Of a stretch of DNA of 64,000 bases, positions 43,025 to 51,452 are shown in pieces. The position numbers and the translations under genes were made by a program. Source of the stretch: DATCJA01 sp963814955 (GTDB lineage: Bacteria; Acidobacteriota; Vicinamibacteria; Vicinamibacterales; UBA2999); assembly GCA_963814955.1 (NCBI GenBank), contig CAWFEX010000015.1:703767-767766 (forward strand), written 5' to 3'. The notes beneath the pieces are model-generated. The model was not told the DNA's origin. It made no database searches and saw only the letters and a program-made list of their open reading frames with translations. The stretch's first letter is position 1, and every line of letters begins with the position of its first letter.

Positions 43025-43696
43025 TCAACCAATGACCCCCATCACCCGTTCGACGACTCGATCGCATCGCGGTCGATAAAATCGGAACGCATCCGGAGCG
43101 GCGGTGCCGATGCGCTCCTCGAGCACCCGTCTCAGCGCGGACCGCGCGCGCGACAACCGTGTCTTGACGACGTCGTCGGAGACGTCGAGCACGGAGGCGG
43201 TCTCGGCAGTGCTCAATCCTTCCACCTCCCGTAGCACGAAGACCTCCCTCGCACCGTTCGGCAATCCGTCGATTGCCCACTCGAGGAGCGCGCGCAGCTC
43301 GGAGGTAAAGACCTGTCGCTCAGGGTCTCGATACGAATCCTGCACCATGAAGGGCTCCACGTTCGATGACTCGTCGTCGTATAGCTCGTATTTGCCTCGG
43401 CGACGTACGCGCGCGAGTGATTCGTTGATCGCGATCTTTGTCAGCCAAGTGGAGAATCGTGCCTTGCCGTTGAACTGGCGGAGGTGCGCGTACGCGTTGA
43501 CGTACGCTTGCTGCATCACGTCCTCCGCCTCCTCATCGTCGCGAACGATCGCGCGCGCAACCCGGTACACTCTTTCGTTGTAGCGGCGCATCAATACTTC
43601 GAACAGCGCAGTCTGACCGCCGATCACCTGGGTGACAACCTGCTCATCGGTGAGCTCATTCCATTGCCCGAGCACTTGCGCGCTGATTACGTGCAT
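43025..43696 (-). CDS. ECF sigma factor (RpoE-like)
   Basis: The product has 223 residues. Region 2 is LFEVLMRRYNERVYRVARAI with EAEDVMQQAYVNAYAHLRQF, and KARFSTWLTKIAINESLAR follows. Region 4 is a helix-turn-helix (EVEGLSTAETASVLDVSDDV, then VKTRLSRAR). The spacing is that of classical stress-type ECF sigma factors. No anti-sigma gene lies next to it in this window. It is divergent from a DoxX gene and may regulate that promoter. Confidence 0.9.
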   Translation of the reverse strand: MHVISAQVLGQWNELTDEQVVTQVIGGQTALFEVLMRRYNERVYRVARAIVRDDEEAEDVMQQAYVNAYAHLRQFNGKARFSTWLTKIAINESLARVRRRGKYELYDDESSNVEPFMVQDSYRDPERQVFTSELRALLEWAIDGLPNGAREVFVLREVEGLSTAETASVLDVSDDVVKTRLSRARSALRRVLEERIGTAAPDAFRFYRPRCDRVVERVMGVIG

Positions 43697-43790
43697 TCCC
43701 AGTTCCTCACTCCATTAGAGTCGCAGACCCGCGAAACGTGACGCGAGTCACCTTTTCCTCCCAGCACGCTCTAGTCATACAGGAGGACAG

Positions 43791-44213
43791 ATGGACAACC
43801 AACTCAACTGGCGCGTCACTGCGCTGCAAATTGCCTTCGGTGTGACCGCGACGCTCGCTGGACTCGACAAGTTCTTCAACCTGCTGGCGGACTGGAGCAC
43901 GTACGTCAGCCCGACGGCGGCCCAGCTGCTCCCCGTCTCCGCGGCGACGTTCATGCATGTGGTCGGCGTCGTAGAGCTGCTCGTCGGCATCGCACTCTTG
44001 GGTGGGGCGCCGGTCATCGGGGCTTACGTCGCCAGTGCCTGGCTGCTCCTCGTCGCCGCAAACCTCATCCTTGGAGGGCATCTGGATGTCGCGGTGCGCG
44101 ACGCTGTGATGTCGATTGCAGTGCTCACACTCGCGCGACTCCTGGAGATTCGACAGGGAGCGCCCGTCCAGTCAGCACTCGCAGCGAGATCGCACCGCGG
44201 CGTCATGGCTTGA
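43791..44213 (+). CDS. DoxX-like small membrane protein
   Basis: The product has 140 residues with four hydrophobic segments (for example ALQIAFGVTATLAGLDKFFN and VVGVVELLVGIALLGGAPVI). The LAGLDKFFN motif in the first helix and the four-helix plan fit the DoxX/DoxD family. AGGAGG lies upstream of the ATG. It precedes a cytochrome c gene by 10 bases, so the two form a small operon, perhaps in respiration or thiol stress. Confidence 0.75.
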   Translation: MDNQLNWRVTALQIAFGVTATLAGLDKFFNLLADWSTYVSPTAAQLLPVSAATFMHVVGVVELLVGIALLGGAPVIGAYVASAWLLLVAANLILGGHLDVAVRDAVMSIAVLTLARLLEIRQGAPVQSALAARSHRGVMA

Positions 44214-44223
44214 AGGAGCACGC

Positions 44224-45411
44224 ATGAAACCGTCAATAGTGACTTGTCTCATGTCATTCGCGGCCGCCGCCGTCATCGGATGCGGAAGGACGGAACCGGT
44301 TGGCACTGTCCCCGCAACAACCGCTGAGCCACCTGCGGCGGAAGCATCACCCGCGCTCGTTGCCGAGGGTCAACGTGTCTTCCGCTTCGACACCTTTGGT
44401 GACGAACAGCTCTGGACCGACAAGCTGCGCCTGCACGAAGTCGTCGAAAAGAGCGTGGACCCGACCACGGCGCTCAAAGTCGGACTCAAGGTGGACGCAG
44501 ACGCGCTGCCTCCGGGGATTCTCGAAAAGGTGGACCTGAAGAGCCCGGCGACGACGGTCGCGCTCCTGAAGATGAATGCCGTCGTCGGCATCCAAGCCAC
44601 GGTCGATGCGAATGATCACATCACGAAGCTTGGCGTGACCTGCGCGCTCTGTCATTCCACCGTGGATAACTCGGTGATGCCCGGCATCGGCCGCCGGATG
44701 GACGGCTGGCCCAATCGCGATCTGAACCCGGGGGCGATCATCGCGCTGTCGCCGGCGCTGCCTGCGGATAAGAAAGCCGTCTATAACTCGTGGGGCCCCG
44801 GCAAGTACGACCCGCGGTACAACCATGACGGGAAGAGCACACCGCTTGTCCTCCCGCCCGCCTACGGCTTGGCTCAGATCACCAACGAAACCTACACGGC
44901 GGAGGGACCGATCTCGTATTGGAATGGCTACGTCGCCGTCACCCAGATGGGAGGGCAGGGGAACTTCTCCGACGAGCGGCTCGGGATCGCCGTTTCGCAC
45001 ACGCCGGACCTGGTCACGTCCAAGCTGCCGGCGCTGCGCGTGTACCAGCACAGCCTGCCGACACCTCCCCCTCCGGCTGGCAGCTTCGATGCGACCGTCG
45101 CCGCACGAGGGCGCACGGTGTTCGACCAAACGTGCGCGAGCTGTCACGTCGGCGGGTCGGGTACGGATAACAACAGCGGGAAGCTCCATGCACCTGCTGA
45201 AACAGGTGTCGACGGCGCGTATGCGGCACGCACGGCCAACAAGGCGTATCGGACAACCCCGCTGCGTGGCCTTTGGCAGCACCCGCCGTATTTCCATGAC
45301 GGCAGCGCGGCCACGCTCGCGGACGTCGTGACGCACTACAACCGGGTTCGCAATCTGGGCCTCACCGCGGAGCAGCAACGTGATCTGGTCGAGTATTTGA
45401 AGTCGCTCTAG
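44224..45411 (+). CDS. Di-haem cytochrome c lipoprotein (MauG/CCP-like)
   Basis: The product is about 395 residues from the ATG at 44224, next to the DoxX stop. It has a lipobox (AVIGCGRTE), one haem motif CALCH in the middle (VTCALCHSTVDNSVM) and a second CASCH near the C-terminus (FDQTCASCHVGGSG). The C-terminal ALRGLWQHPPYFHDGS-like stretch, here TPLRGLWQHPPYFHDGSAAT, is typical of cytochrome c peroxidase/MauG-type enzymes. It is anchored to a membrane and faces the periplasm. It could detoxify peroxide or carry electrons. Confidence 0.82.
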   Translation: MKPSIVTCLMSFAAAAVIGCGRTEPVGTVPATTAEPPAAEASPALVAEGQRVFRFDTFGDEQLWTDKLRLHEVVEKSVDPTTALKVGLKVDADALPPGILEKVDLKSPATTVALLKMNAVVGIQATVDANDHITKLGVTCALCHSTVDNSVMPGIGRRMDGWPNRDLNPGAIIALSPALPADKKAVYNSWGPGKYDPRYNHDGKSTPLVLPPAYGLAQITNETYTAEGPISYWNGYVAVTQMGGQGNFSDERLGIAVSHTPDLVTSKLPALRVYQHSLPTPPPPAGSFDATVAARGRTVFDQTCASCHVGGSGTDNNSGKLHAPAETGVDGAYAARTANKAYRTTPLRGLWQHPPYFHDGSAATLADVVTHYNRVRNLGLTAEQQRDLVEYLKSL

Positions 45412-45416
45412 TCAGT

Positions 45417-45467
45417 GTGAAGTGGGGCCCTTTCCGTACACCTCGCGATGGAAGGGGCACACTTCAC
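45417..45467. terminator. Imperfect hairpin between convergent genes
   Basis: GTGAAGTGGGGCCCTTTCC (45417-45435) pairs with GGAAGGGGCACACTTCAC (45450-45467) with mismatches in the middle. It fills the gap between the cytochrome gene end and the leftward DAC-domain gene end, so it may be a two-way terminator. Confidence 0.55.
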
Positions 45468-45496
45468 CCTCCCCGCGTCAATGTCGCCCTTCCGAA

Positions 45497-46720
45497 TCAT
45501 GAGATGTGAACATCGGTTGGTCCCAGCCGCCATAAGCGCACCTGATGCTGCGTTGAAGAGCGAAACAGACAGGAGACCTGCCCGTCCTCCGACGCCACGA
45601 ACACCACGCTCCCCGGATGTCGTGCGGCATAGGTCACGCCGGCGCGATGACGAGTGCCGCGACTCCCGAGGTCGATGATCCGGCCGTGCAGACCCTCCGC
45701 ATCAACGGTCTGAGCGACAGCGGTCGGCCGGCCGACCGGTAGAATCACGCCGAAGGCCATCAGCGCCAGATCGCGGTTGAGCAAGATCGCACCGTCGATC
45801 GCTGTGAGCGCCCCGTACTCTTCGATAACGCGCTCGACTTCTATGAGCAAAGCGTTGCGAAGGAGGTGACCGAACGGTGGAGTTCCCGCTCCACTGTCGA
45901 CTGCGCCGGATTTCCATTCGATGTGCCCGACCAGCCGCAGGAGCGCCGCCAACGACGAGTCGAGCACCATTTTGTACGGCGCCGATGCAGCGACTTGTGG
46001 CTGCTCCTCGTGGCTGATGATCACGATACCGCCGCGGCCGTGCGCGGCCATCTCTCGCACGATGGAACGGACGGCATCCAGGTAGTCGGAGACCGCGTCG
46101 CCGTCCAGACCGGCGGCCCGTGCTGTCGTCTCGAGCACGCGGCGAATCGGACCGGCGGCAAACACCAGTTCCTCTCCACCCGTGAGGACTGTGCCGCGCT
46201 CGTATCCGAGCAGAAGATCTCGGCCGCGACGGATCGAGAGACAGCCGGGGTTTGAAGCGATAATTTTGACGAACGCGTCCGAGTCGGCGTTCTGGCCTTC
46301 GCGCGCGAGCCCCGTGATGGCCAGGCTTCCATCCTCGAGGACGCGGACCGCCGAATAAATTCGACGATCGACCCCGGCGACCGCGAGCTTGACGAGCTCG
46401 CGGATCGCGAAAGGACGAGGCGAGTCGAACTGCATGACCTTCCACTGATAGAGGAACGGGTCTCCGGACTCAGCTCCATCCGGGTGGATGAAGTCGGCCT
46501 GACTGCTTCCGAGGAACGCCACGCCAATTGGATTGCGCTCTCCTTCATACGTTTCGAGGCCTGCAAAGAAGACAGTCGTGAGCAGCTGCACGATGATCGC
46601 GTCGGCAACCTCGGTGAGTGACCTACCGTCCGAGGACAATCGTTCGCGCAGCACGCGAACGAGTGCAGGAGGAAAAATCGCCGTGGGTTCTGCGGGGGCA
46701 CTCGAATGTTCGGCAATCAT
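45497..46720 (-). CDS. DisA-like (DAC) nucleotide cyclase domain protein
   Basis: The product has 407 residues. The last 110 residues carry both catalytic motifs of diadenylate cyclase (DAC/DisA_N) domains: DGA (AIDGAILLNRDLALMAFGVI) and GTRHRA (LGSRGTRHRAGVTYAARH), followed by a VVFVASEDGQVSCLF strand, as in DisA. Most of the protein before that is a different domain (residues about 1-280) with no clear match; it may be a sensor, as in the so-called DACNV group. If active it would make c-di-AMP from ATP. It overlaps the receiver gene upstream by four bases (46717-46720). Confidence 0.75.
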   Translation of the reverse strand: MIAEHSSAPAEPTAIFPPALVRVLRERLSSDGRSLTEVADAIIVQLLTTVFFAGLETYEGERNPIGVAFLGSSQADFIHPDGAESGDPFLYQWKVMQFDSPRPFAIRELVKLAVAGVDRRIYSAVRVLEDGSLAITGLAREGQNADSDAFVKIIASNPGCLSIRRGRDLLLGYERGTVLTGGEELVFAAGPIRRVLETTARAAGLDGDAVSDYLDAVRSIVREMAAHGRGGIVIISHEEQPQVAASAPYKMVLDSSLAALLRLVGHIEWKSGAVDSGAGTPPFGHLLRNALLIEVERVIEEYGALTAIDGAILLNRDLALMAFGVILPVGRPTAVAQTVDAEGLHGRIIDLGSRGTRHRAGVTYAARHPGSVVFVASEDGQVSCLFRSSTQHQVRLWRLGPTDVHIS

Positions 46721-47274
46721 GGGCGCATGTCCTCTGTTTCACGCGGTGGCGCAACCTCGTCCCATAAGGCGATCGTCCGCATGGGCGGTCCGTCGAGCGA
46801 GAGCGTTGGCTGCGCGTGAACGAACACACCCCTCGAAGATCTTCGACGCCATGAGGCTCTGCCGCGCGAGTTGGTTGCTGATCCGGCTCTCAGGCATCCT
46901 GGCCTAGCCCTTCCTGACAGAAGCATCGAAGCTGCAGACTCGAGCGCACTCAGCTGGAACGGTTTCCGCAAGAGAACGACATTCTCTCCCAATGATTTCA
47001 CCCGAGCGGCGACGCGCTTATCCCTGACAGCGGTCATGACGATGACCGGCGTGGCGAGCCCGGCAGAGCGCGTCGCGCGCATGGCTTGCAGACCGCTCAT
47101 CCAGGGCATGCTGATATCGGTAACGACCAGATCGAATGGTCCCGCAGTCGCCAGCTGCTCGATCAGGTCGGCGCCGCTGGATGCCCGAACCACGTTGGCG
47201 TTCATACGGTTGAACGCTTCACAAACCATTTCCAGCAGCTGAGGATCATCGTCGGCGACGAGCACGGAAAACAT
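46717..47274 (-). CDS. Response regulator receiver protein
   Basis: The product has 185 residues. A receiver domain fills residues 1-120: D8, D9 and D10 in FSVLVADDDPQ, the phosphoacceptor D53 in LVVTDISMPWMSG, and K104 in LLRKPFQ. The last 65 residues match no output domain. It is coupled to the DAC-domain gene by the overlap. The simplest reading is that this receiver controls the cyclase, with signal from the kinase transcribed in the other direction from 47739. Confidence 0.8.
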   Translation of the reverse strand: MFSVLVADDDPQLLEMVCEAFNRMNANVVRASSGADLIEQLATAGPFDLVVTDISMPWMSGLQAMRATRSAGLATPVIVMTAVRDKRVAARVKSLGENVVLLRKPFQLSALESAASMLLSGRARPGCLRAGSATNSRGRASWRRRSSRGVFVHAQPTLSLDGPPMRTIALWDEVAPPRETEDMRP

Positions 47275-47445
47275 TTGCTTGGTAAAACAGCATCAAACAT
47301 GCCCGGCACTGCTCACGTCGCTGACGGAAGGGTCAACTCCGAGCACCGCACCGCGATCCGGGTCAACGACTGACGGAGTTCACACCATGAAGACCGAAGC
47401 TGGAGGGCCACGTCACCGTACCCAGTGAGGTGAAGGAGATCGCTC

Positions 47446-47749
47446 GTGACGGCGGCCGGTATGCCTAACGGCTGCGCTGGTGCCCGGCTCCACCATCGCC
47501 ACACCCTGGACCGCGGTGGCCACCCAGCCAATTCGTGCGTGGCTCAGCGAAGGCGTCGGCGACACCCTCGTCCTCCTCGAGGCCGTGGCGGATATCAGGT
47601 GCCGCACCGCTGGCACGATGGTCGCTAGGACCCCGGCGACGTGGGTCGCGCTCGCGAGGAAGGACGGCATCGTGAAGTTCCACCTCAACGATATCGAGAC
47701 GGTAGTCGCACTTGATTTGTGTGCGGTCCGCGATCGAGATGATGAGTGA
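47446..47749 (+). CDS. Small hypothetical protein upstream of the kinase (start uncertain)
   Basis: A frame from GTG 47480 to 47749 codes for 89 residues (ending VKFHLNDIETVVALDLCAV) with very high G+C at third codon positions, as expected of a real gene here. An AAGGAG at 47433-47438 with a GTG at 47446 lies one frame away, so a one-base error may hide the start between 47446 and 47480. Its end overlaps the kinase start. No family recognised. Confidence 0.4.
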
Positions 47750-49151
47750 CTATCGCGCGTACCTGGCGACCCTCGGTCTTTCGAGCCCTCTAGCCCTCGA
47801 GGGGTTTCTTGAAGCCGCACCCGATGCGATCGTCGTCGTTGATTGGTCAGGCAACATCGTCATTGTCAACCAGCTTACCGAGCACTTATTCGATTACTCC
47901 CGCCAAGAGTTGCTCGGCATGCAGATCGAGGAACTGGTTCCCCAGCGATTCAGAGAGCACCATGCTGGCTACCGTAACAGCTATTTTCGCGAGCCCCACA
48001 CACGTCCCATGGGGGAAGGCAGAGAACTCTCTGGGCGCCGCAAGGATGGCAGCGAATTCCCCGTCGAAATCAGCTTGAGCCCGCTGAAGACGGAGACGGG
48101 TACTCTCGTCATCAGCATCATTCGAGACGCCACTGCACGGAAGAAAGTCGAAGCGAGGTTTCGAGGATTCCTCGAAGCAGCACCTGACGCGATCGTCGTC
48201 GTCAATCGCGAAGGCAAGATAGTCATCCTCAACACGCAAGCAGAGCGGCTCTTCAAGCACACGCGCGAGAACCTCCTGGGCATGCCAGTTGAGACATTGG
48301 TGCCCGAGCGCTTTCGGAATCGACACGTCGGCCATCGAGGGGGGTTCTTCGCCGATCCGCGGGTACGGCCGATGGGGTCCGGATTGGAACTGTTCGGTCT
48401 GAGCAGCGACGGCAGCGAGTTCCCGGTTGAGATCAGCCTCAGTCCGATTGAGACGGAAGAGGGTGTGCTCGTAACGGCGGCTATCCGGGACATCTCGGAC
48501 AGAAAGCTCGTCGAGACTAAACTTCGCGCGTCACTGAAAGAGAAGGAGGTTCTGCTCAAGGAGATTCACCATCGAGTGAAGAACAACCTCCAAATCCTCT
48601 CCAGCATGCTCAACCTTCAGATGGATCAACTCTCCGACACGAAGGCGATCGAACTGTTCAAGGAAAGCCAGAATCGTGTGCGCTCCATCGCTTTGTTCCA
48701 CGAAAAGTTCTATCAGTCGAGAGACCTCGGCCGGGTCGAGATCGCTGAATACATCAAGGCACTCGCCAACGGATTGTTTGCAACATACGGTGTGAATTCA
48801 GACGACATCGTCCTTGTGGTTCATACCCAGGACATTCCCCTCGGCGTAGACACCGCGATCTCTTGCGGGTTGATCGTCAATGAACTGGTCTCCAATTCGC
48901 TCAAACACGCATTTCCGGATCACCGCAAGGGACAGGTGGAGGTCACCCTTCGTTCCTGCGGGACCGACGTGGTTCTCGAGGTCGCCGACAACGGCCTTGG
49001 ATTCCCCGCCAATCTCGATTTCCGTAGCCCGAACACGCTGGGTTTGAAACTCGTGGCCATCTTCACCGAACAGGTGGATGGCACAATGGACCTCAAGCGT
49101 GAGGGAGAGACGAGATTCAGTCTCCGCTTCACTCCTGGGAAACGTTCATGA
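47739..49151 (+). CDS. Sensor histidine kinase with two PAS domains (HisKA_2 type)
   Basis: The product is about 470 residues (start at 47739 or 47742). Two nearly equal PAS repeats (EGFLEAAPDAIVVVD and RGFLEAAPDAIVVVN, each about 115 residues) are followed by a HisKA_2 phosphoacceptor (KEIHHRVKNNLQ, histidine near residue 278) and an HATPase domain (LIVNELVSNSLKHAF and a GLGFPANLDF G-box). No transmembrane segment, so it is cytosolic. It overlaps the next gene by four bases (49148-49151), and a phosphorelay to the receiver-kinase that follows is likely. Confidence 0.88.
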   Translation: MMSDYRAYLATLGLSSPLALEGFLEAAPDAIVVVDWSGNIVIVNQLTEHLFDYSRQELLGMQIEELVPQRFREHHAGYRNSYFREPHTRPMGEGRELSGRRKDGSEFPVEISLSPLKTETGTLVISIIRDATARKKVEARFRGFLEAAPDAIVVVNREGKIVILNTQAERLFKHTRENLLGMPVETLVPERFRNRHVGHRGGFFADPRVRPMGSGLELFGLSSDGSEFPVEISLSPIETEEGVLVTAAIRDISDRKLVETKLRASLKEKEVLLKEIHHRVKNNLQILSSMLNLQMDQLSDTKAIELFKESQNRVRSIALFHEKFYQSRDLGRVEIAEYIKALANGLFATYGVNSDDIVLVVHTQDIPLGVDTAISCGLIVNELVSNSLKHAFPDHRKGQVEVTLRSCGTDVVLEVADNGLGFPANLDFRSPNTLGLKLVAIFTEQVDGTMDLKREGETRFSLRFTPGKRS

Positions 49152-49753
49152 GCGACGCCGCCCACCGCATTCTCGTCGTCGAGGACCAGCGGCTGATCGC
49201 CGCCGACATTGAAAACACTCTGAATAAACTCGGCTACGCCGTCGTAGGCAACGTGTCGTCAGGAGAGGAAGCGCTGAGCAAATGGGATCAGGTTCGGCCC
49301 GAGCTCGTCCTCATGGACGTCCGTCTACGCGGAGAGATGGATGGCATCCAGGCTGCCGAGATCATCCGCGTTCGGTTCAACGTGCCTGTCGTGTACATGA
49401 CTGCCTACGCAGATGAGGAAACCATCGTCCGCGCCAAGAAGACGAGGCCCTTTGGTTACCTTGTGAAGCCGTTCAACGAACGTGAGCTTCGAGCGACCAT
49501 CGAGATCGCCTTCTACATACATCAGATGGAACAGACTATCGCTGGCGAGAGAGCGAAACGTCAGGCGGCCGAGGAATTCAAGGCTCTCGTCGATGGCGTC
49601 AGGGACTACGCGATCTTCATGCTCGATGTGAATGGCCGTGTCGCAACTGGAACAGCGGTGCGGAGCGACTCAAGGGGTAGCGGCCGAGGAGATCGTCGGG
49701 CAGCACTTCTCGACGTTCTATCCGCGGGAGGACGTAGCGGCGGGCAAGTGTGA
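49148..49753 (+). CDS. Receiver domain (start of a receiver-PAS-PAS-kinase hybrid)
   Basis: Residues 1-125 form a receiver domain: HRILVVEDQRLIAADIENTL, phosphoacceptor in LVLMDVRLRGEMDG and the lysine in GYLVKPFNER. After about residue 150 (LVDGVRDYAIFMLDVNGRVA) a PAS domain begins and is soon lost to frameshifts. The continuing reading, in pieces, reaches a kinase at 50380-51075. In the joined version this is one hybrid protein of about 640 residues. Confidence 0.8.
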   Translation: MSDAAHRILVVEDQRLIAADIENTLNKLGYAVVGNVSSGEEALSKWDQVRPELVLMDVRLRGEMDGIQAAEIIRVRFNVPVVYMTAYADEETIVRAKKTRPFGYLVKPFNERELRATIEIAFYIHQMEQTIAGERAKRQAAEEFKALVDGVRDYAIFMLDVNGRVATGTAVRSDSRGSGRGDRRAALLDVLSAGGRSGGQV

Positions 49754-50345
49754 GCGCGCGTTGGAGGTGGCGGCGCGGAAGGACGGTTCGAAGACGAAGG
49801 CTGGCGCGTCCGCAAGGATGGGTCGCGGTTCTGGGCCATGTCGTCATCACGCCGCTCCGCACCCCGAGGGCGCCCTGATCGGATTCGCGAAGGTCACTCG
49901 CGATCTACTGAGCGCCGACAGGCTGAAGAAGACGCGCAACGCTTTCGCGTGCTCGTGGAGAGCGTGAAGGACTACGCGATCTTATCTGGATCCGAGCGGA
50001 CGCGTCAGCACCTGGAGCGCCGGGGCCGAGCAGATCAAGGGGTACACGGCCGAGGAGATCGTCGGGCAGCACTTCTCGACGTTCTATCCGCAGGAGGACG
50101 TGGCCGCGGGCAAGTGTGAGCGCGAGTTGGAGGTGGCGGCGCGTGAAGGACGGTTCGAAGACGAAGGCTGGCGCGTCCGCAAGGATGGGTCGCGGTTCTG
50201 GGCCGATGTTGTCATCACGCCGCTCCGCACCCCCGACGGCGTCCTGATCGGATTCGCGAAGGTCACTCGCGATCTTACTGAGCGCCGACAGGCTGAAGAG
50301 AACCTGCGCGCCCTTGTGACCGCAGAGCGCGAGGTCAGTTGCTGA
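49590..50345 (+). pseudogene. Tandem duplicated PAS domains broken by multiple single-base losses
   Basis: Two near-identical PAS-coding units lie end to end: about 49590-49940 and about 49950-50320. Both contain the DNA for EEIVGQHFSTFYP and EDVAAGKCER, and the second has a clean stretch WRVRKDGSRFWADVVITPLR. Comparing the units shows single missing bases in the first near 49645, 49676, 49777, 49837, 49862 and 49905, and two bases near 49982, plus a shift near 50335. Every loss is small and no other damage is seen, which suggests consensus errors in a tandem repeat. The full text would join the receiver to the kinase. Confidence 0.7.
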
Positions 50346-50379
50346 GAAGAGCCGACTCCAGGAGTATCAGGAACGCTTT

Positions 50380-51075
50380 TTGGCGGTTCTTGGCCACGAC
50401 CTGACTCAGCCCCTGGCTTCGATCGAATTAGGGGTCGGACTTCTGCGTACACGGAGCAAAGAGCCGGGATTCGTTCGAGACGTCGATCGTATAGATGCGA
50501 GCTTGCGTCGGATGGTCCGCATGATCGAGCAGATCCTCGATTTCACGAGAAGTCGTCTCGGGGGTGGCTTGGAGCTCGACTTCGAGTCGATGGATCTGCG
50601 CGAAGCGCTCACACCGATCGTCGACGAGGTGGGAACGGCGCATCCCTCCGCGACGATTCAGCTTCAGTGTCCTGAGCTGCGCGGCACTTGGGATCGCGAC
50701 CGCCTCGAGCAGGTGTTTTCGAATCTGATCAGCAATGCGCTCCTCCACGGCAATCCGGCCAAGCCGGTCACGGTGACCGCGGGCGCCGACGCGCTCAGCG
50801 TGTGGGTCGAGGTGCATAATGAGGGTCCACCCATTTCGCAAGAGCATCAGTCCGTGGTCTTCCACCCATTCTGGAGGGGAGAGCGCGTGAACCCGAGCCC
50901 GGCGGGGCTCGGCCTGGGTCTCTACATCTCGCACGAAATAGTCATCGGGCACGGAGGGCAGATCGAGATTCGATCAACCGCAGCCGAAGGAACGACGTTT
51001 CGAGTTGTCTTGCCGCGCCAGGCGGTCGCGACCTCCGCCGACAGGGCGACGCGAGCAATGCGCCACGTCGCTTAG
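50380..51075 (+). CDS. Histidine kinase core (C-terminal part of the hybrid)
   Basis: This frame codes for 231 residues. The HisKA motif is LAVLGHDLTQPLASIELGVG (phosphoacceptor H in GHDLTQPL), then the N-box RLEQVFSNLISNALLHGNPA and G-boxes VHNEGPPIS and GLGLGLYISHEIV. Upstream the same frame continues as VAEKSRLQEYQERF to about 50338, where a one-base shift joins the PAS part. It is the catalytic end of the receiver-PAS-PAS-kinase hybrid starting at 49148. Confidence 0.8.
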   Translation: MAVLGHDLTQPLASIELGVGLLRTRSKEPGFVRDVDRIDASLRRMVRMIEQILDFTRSRLGGGLELDFESMDLREALTPIVDEVGTAHPSATIQLQCPELRGTWDRDRLEQVFSNLISNALLHGNPAKPVTVTAGADALSVWVEVHNEGPPISQEHQSVVFHPFWRGERVNPSPAGLGLGLYISHEIVIGHGGQIEIRSTAAEGTTFRVVLPRQAVATSADRATRAMRHVA

Positions 51076-51289
51076 TGGCTTGAACGAAACCGAAACCGCC
51101 GGAGGCGTATGGCTGGAACCGGCTGTTGGTGCCGAACGGCAACGCGACGATCACGTTTCCCATATAGCTGTTGATGCTCTGATCGTCCACGAACGCGGGA
51201 ACTCCCATCCCACGCGGCCACGCCACCGACACCATCCATTTCCAGTTCTCGCCGCTCGCGGCCTCACGACAGGTTGTAGTCCCGATCAC
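51071..51289 (-). pseudogene. Fragment of an outer-membrane beta-barrel protein
   Basis: About 73 codons on the minus strand read WMVSVAWPRGMGVPAFVDDQ, then YMGNVIVALPFGTNSRFQPY and ASGGFGFVQATK. The NSRFQPYASGGFGF pattern is typical of opacity/OmpW-like beta-barrels in Acidobacteria. No start region or closing strands are found, and it runs into the kinase gene end. It is a remnant left between the kinase and the gene at 51453, and it is the only feature in the stretch 51076-51452. Confidence 0.45.
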
Positions 51290-51452
51290 GGGCGACCGCC
51301 ACGCGGAACCTCGGCAATCTGCGGGCCGGCCTGTGGGATCTCTGATCTAAACGGAATTCGTGACGTAACGAGCGCCCACGCCAACATTTCGGCGGGCTGG
51401 TGTTCCTGTTGCAGCCTCTCTCAAAGGAGAAGTGGAAAGGAGAGGTAGATAC

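Noticed and set aside
44347..45378. Minus-strand open frame of 343 codons
   Set aside because: Antisense of the di-haem cytochrome gene, with no family resemblance.
47413..47820. Minus-strand open frame of 135 codons upstream of the kinase
   Set aside because: It overlaps the plus-strand frame 47480-47749, which has better third-position G+C, and the kinase start. No family resemblance.
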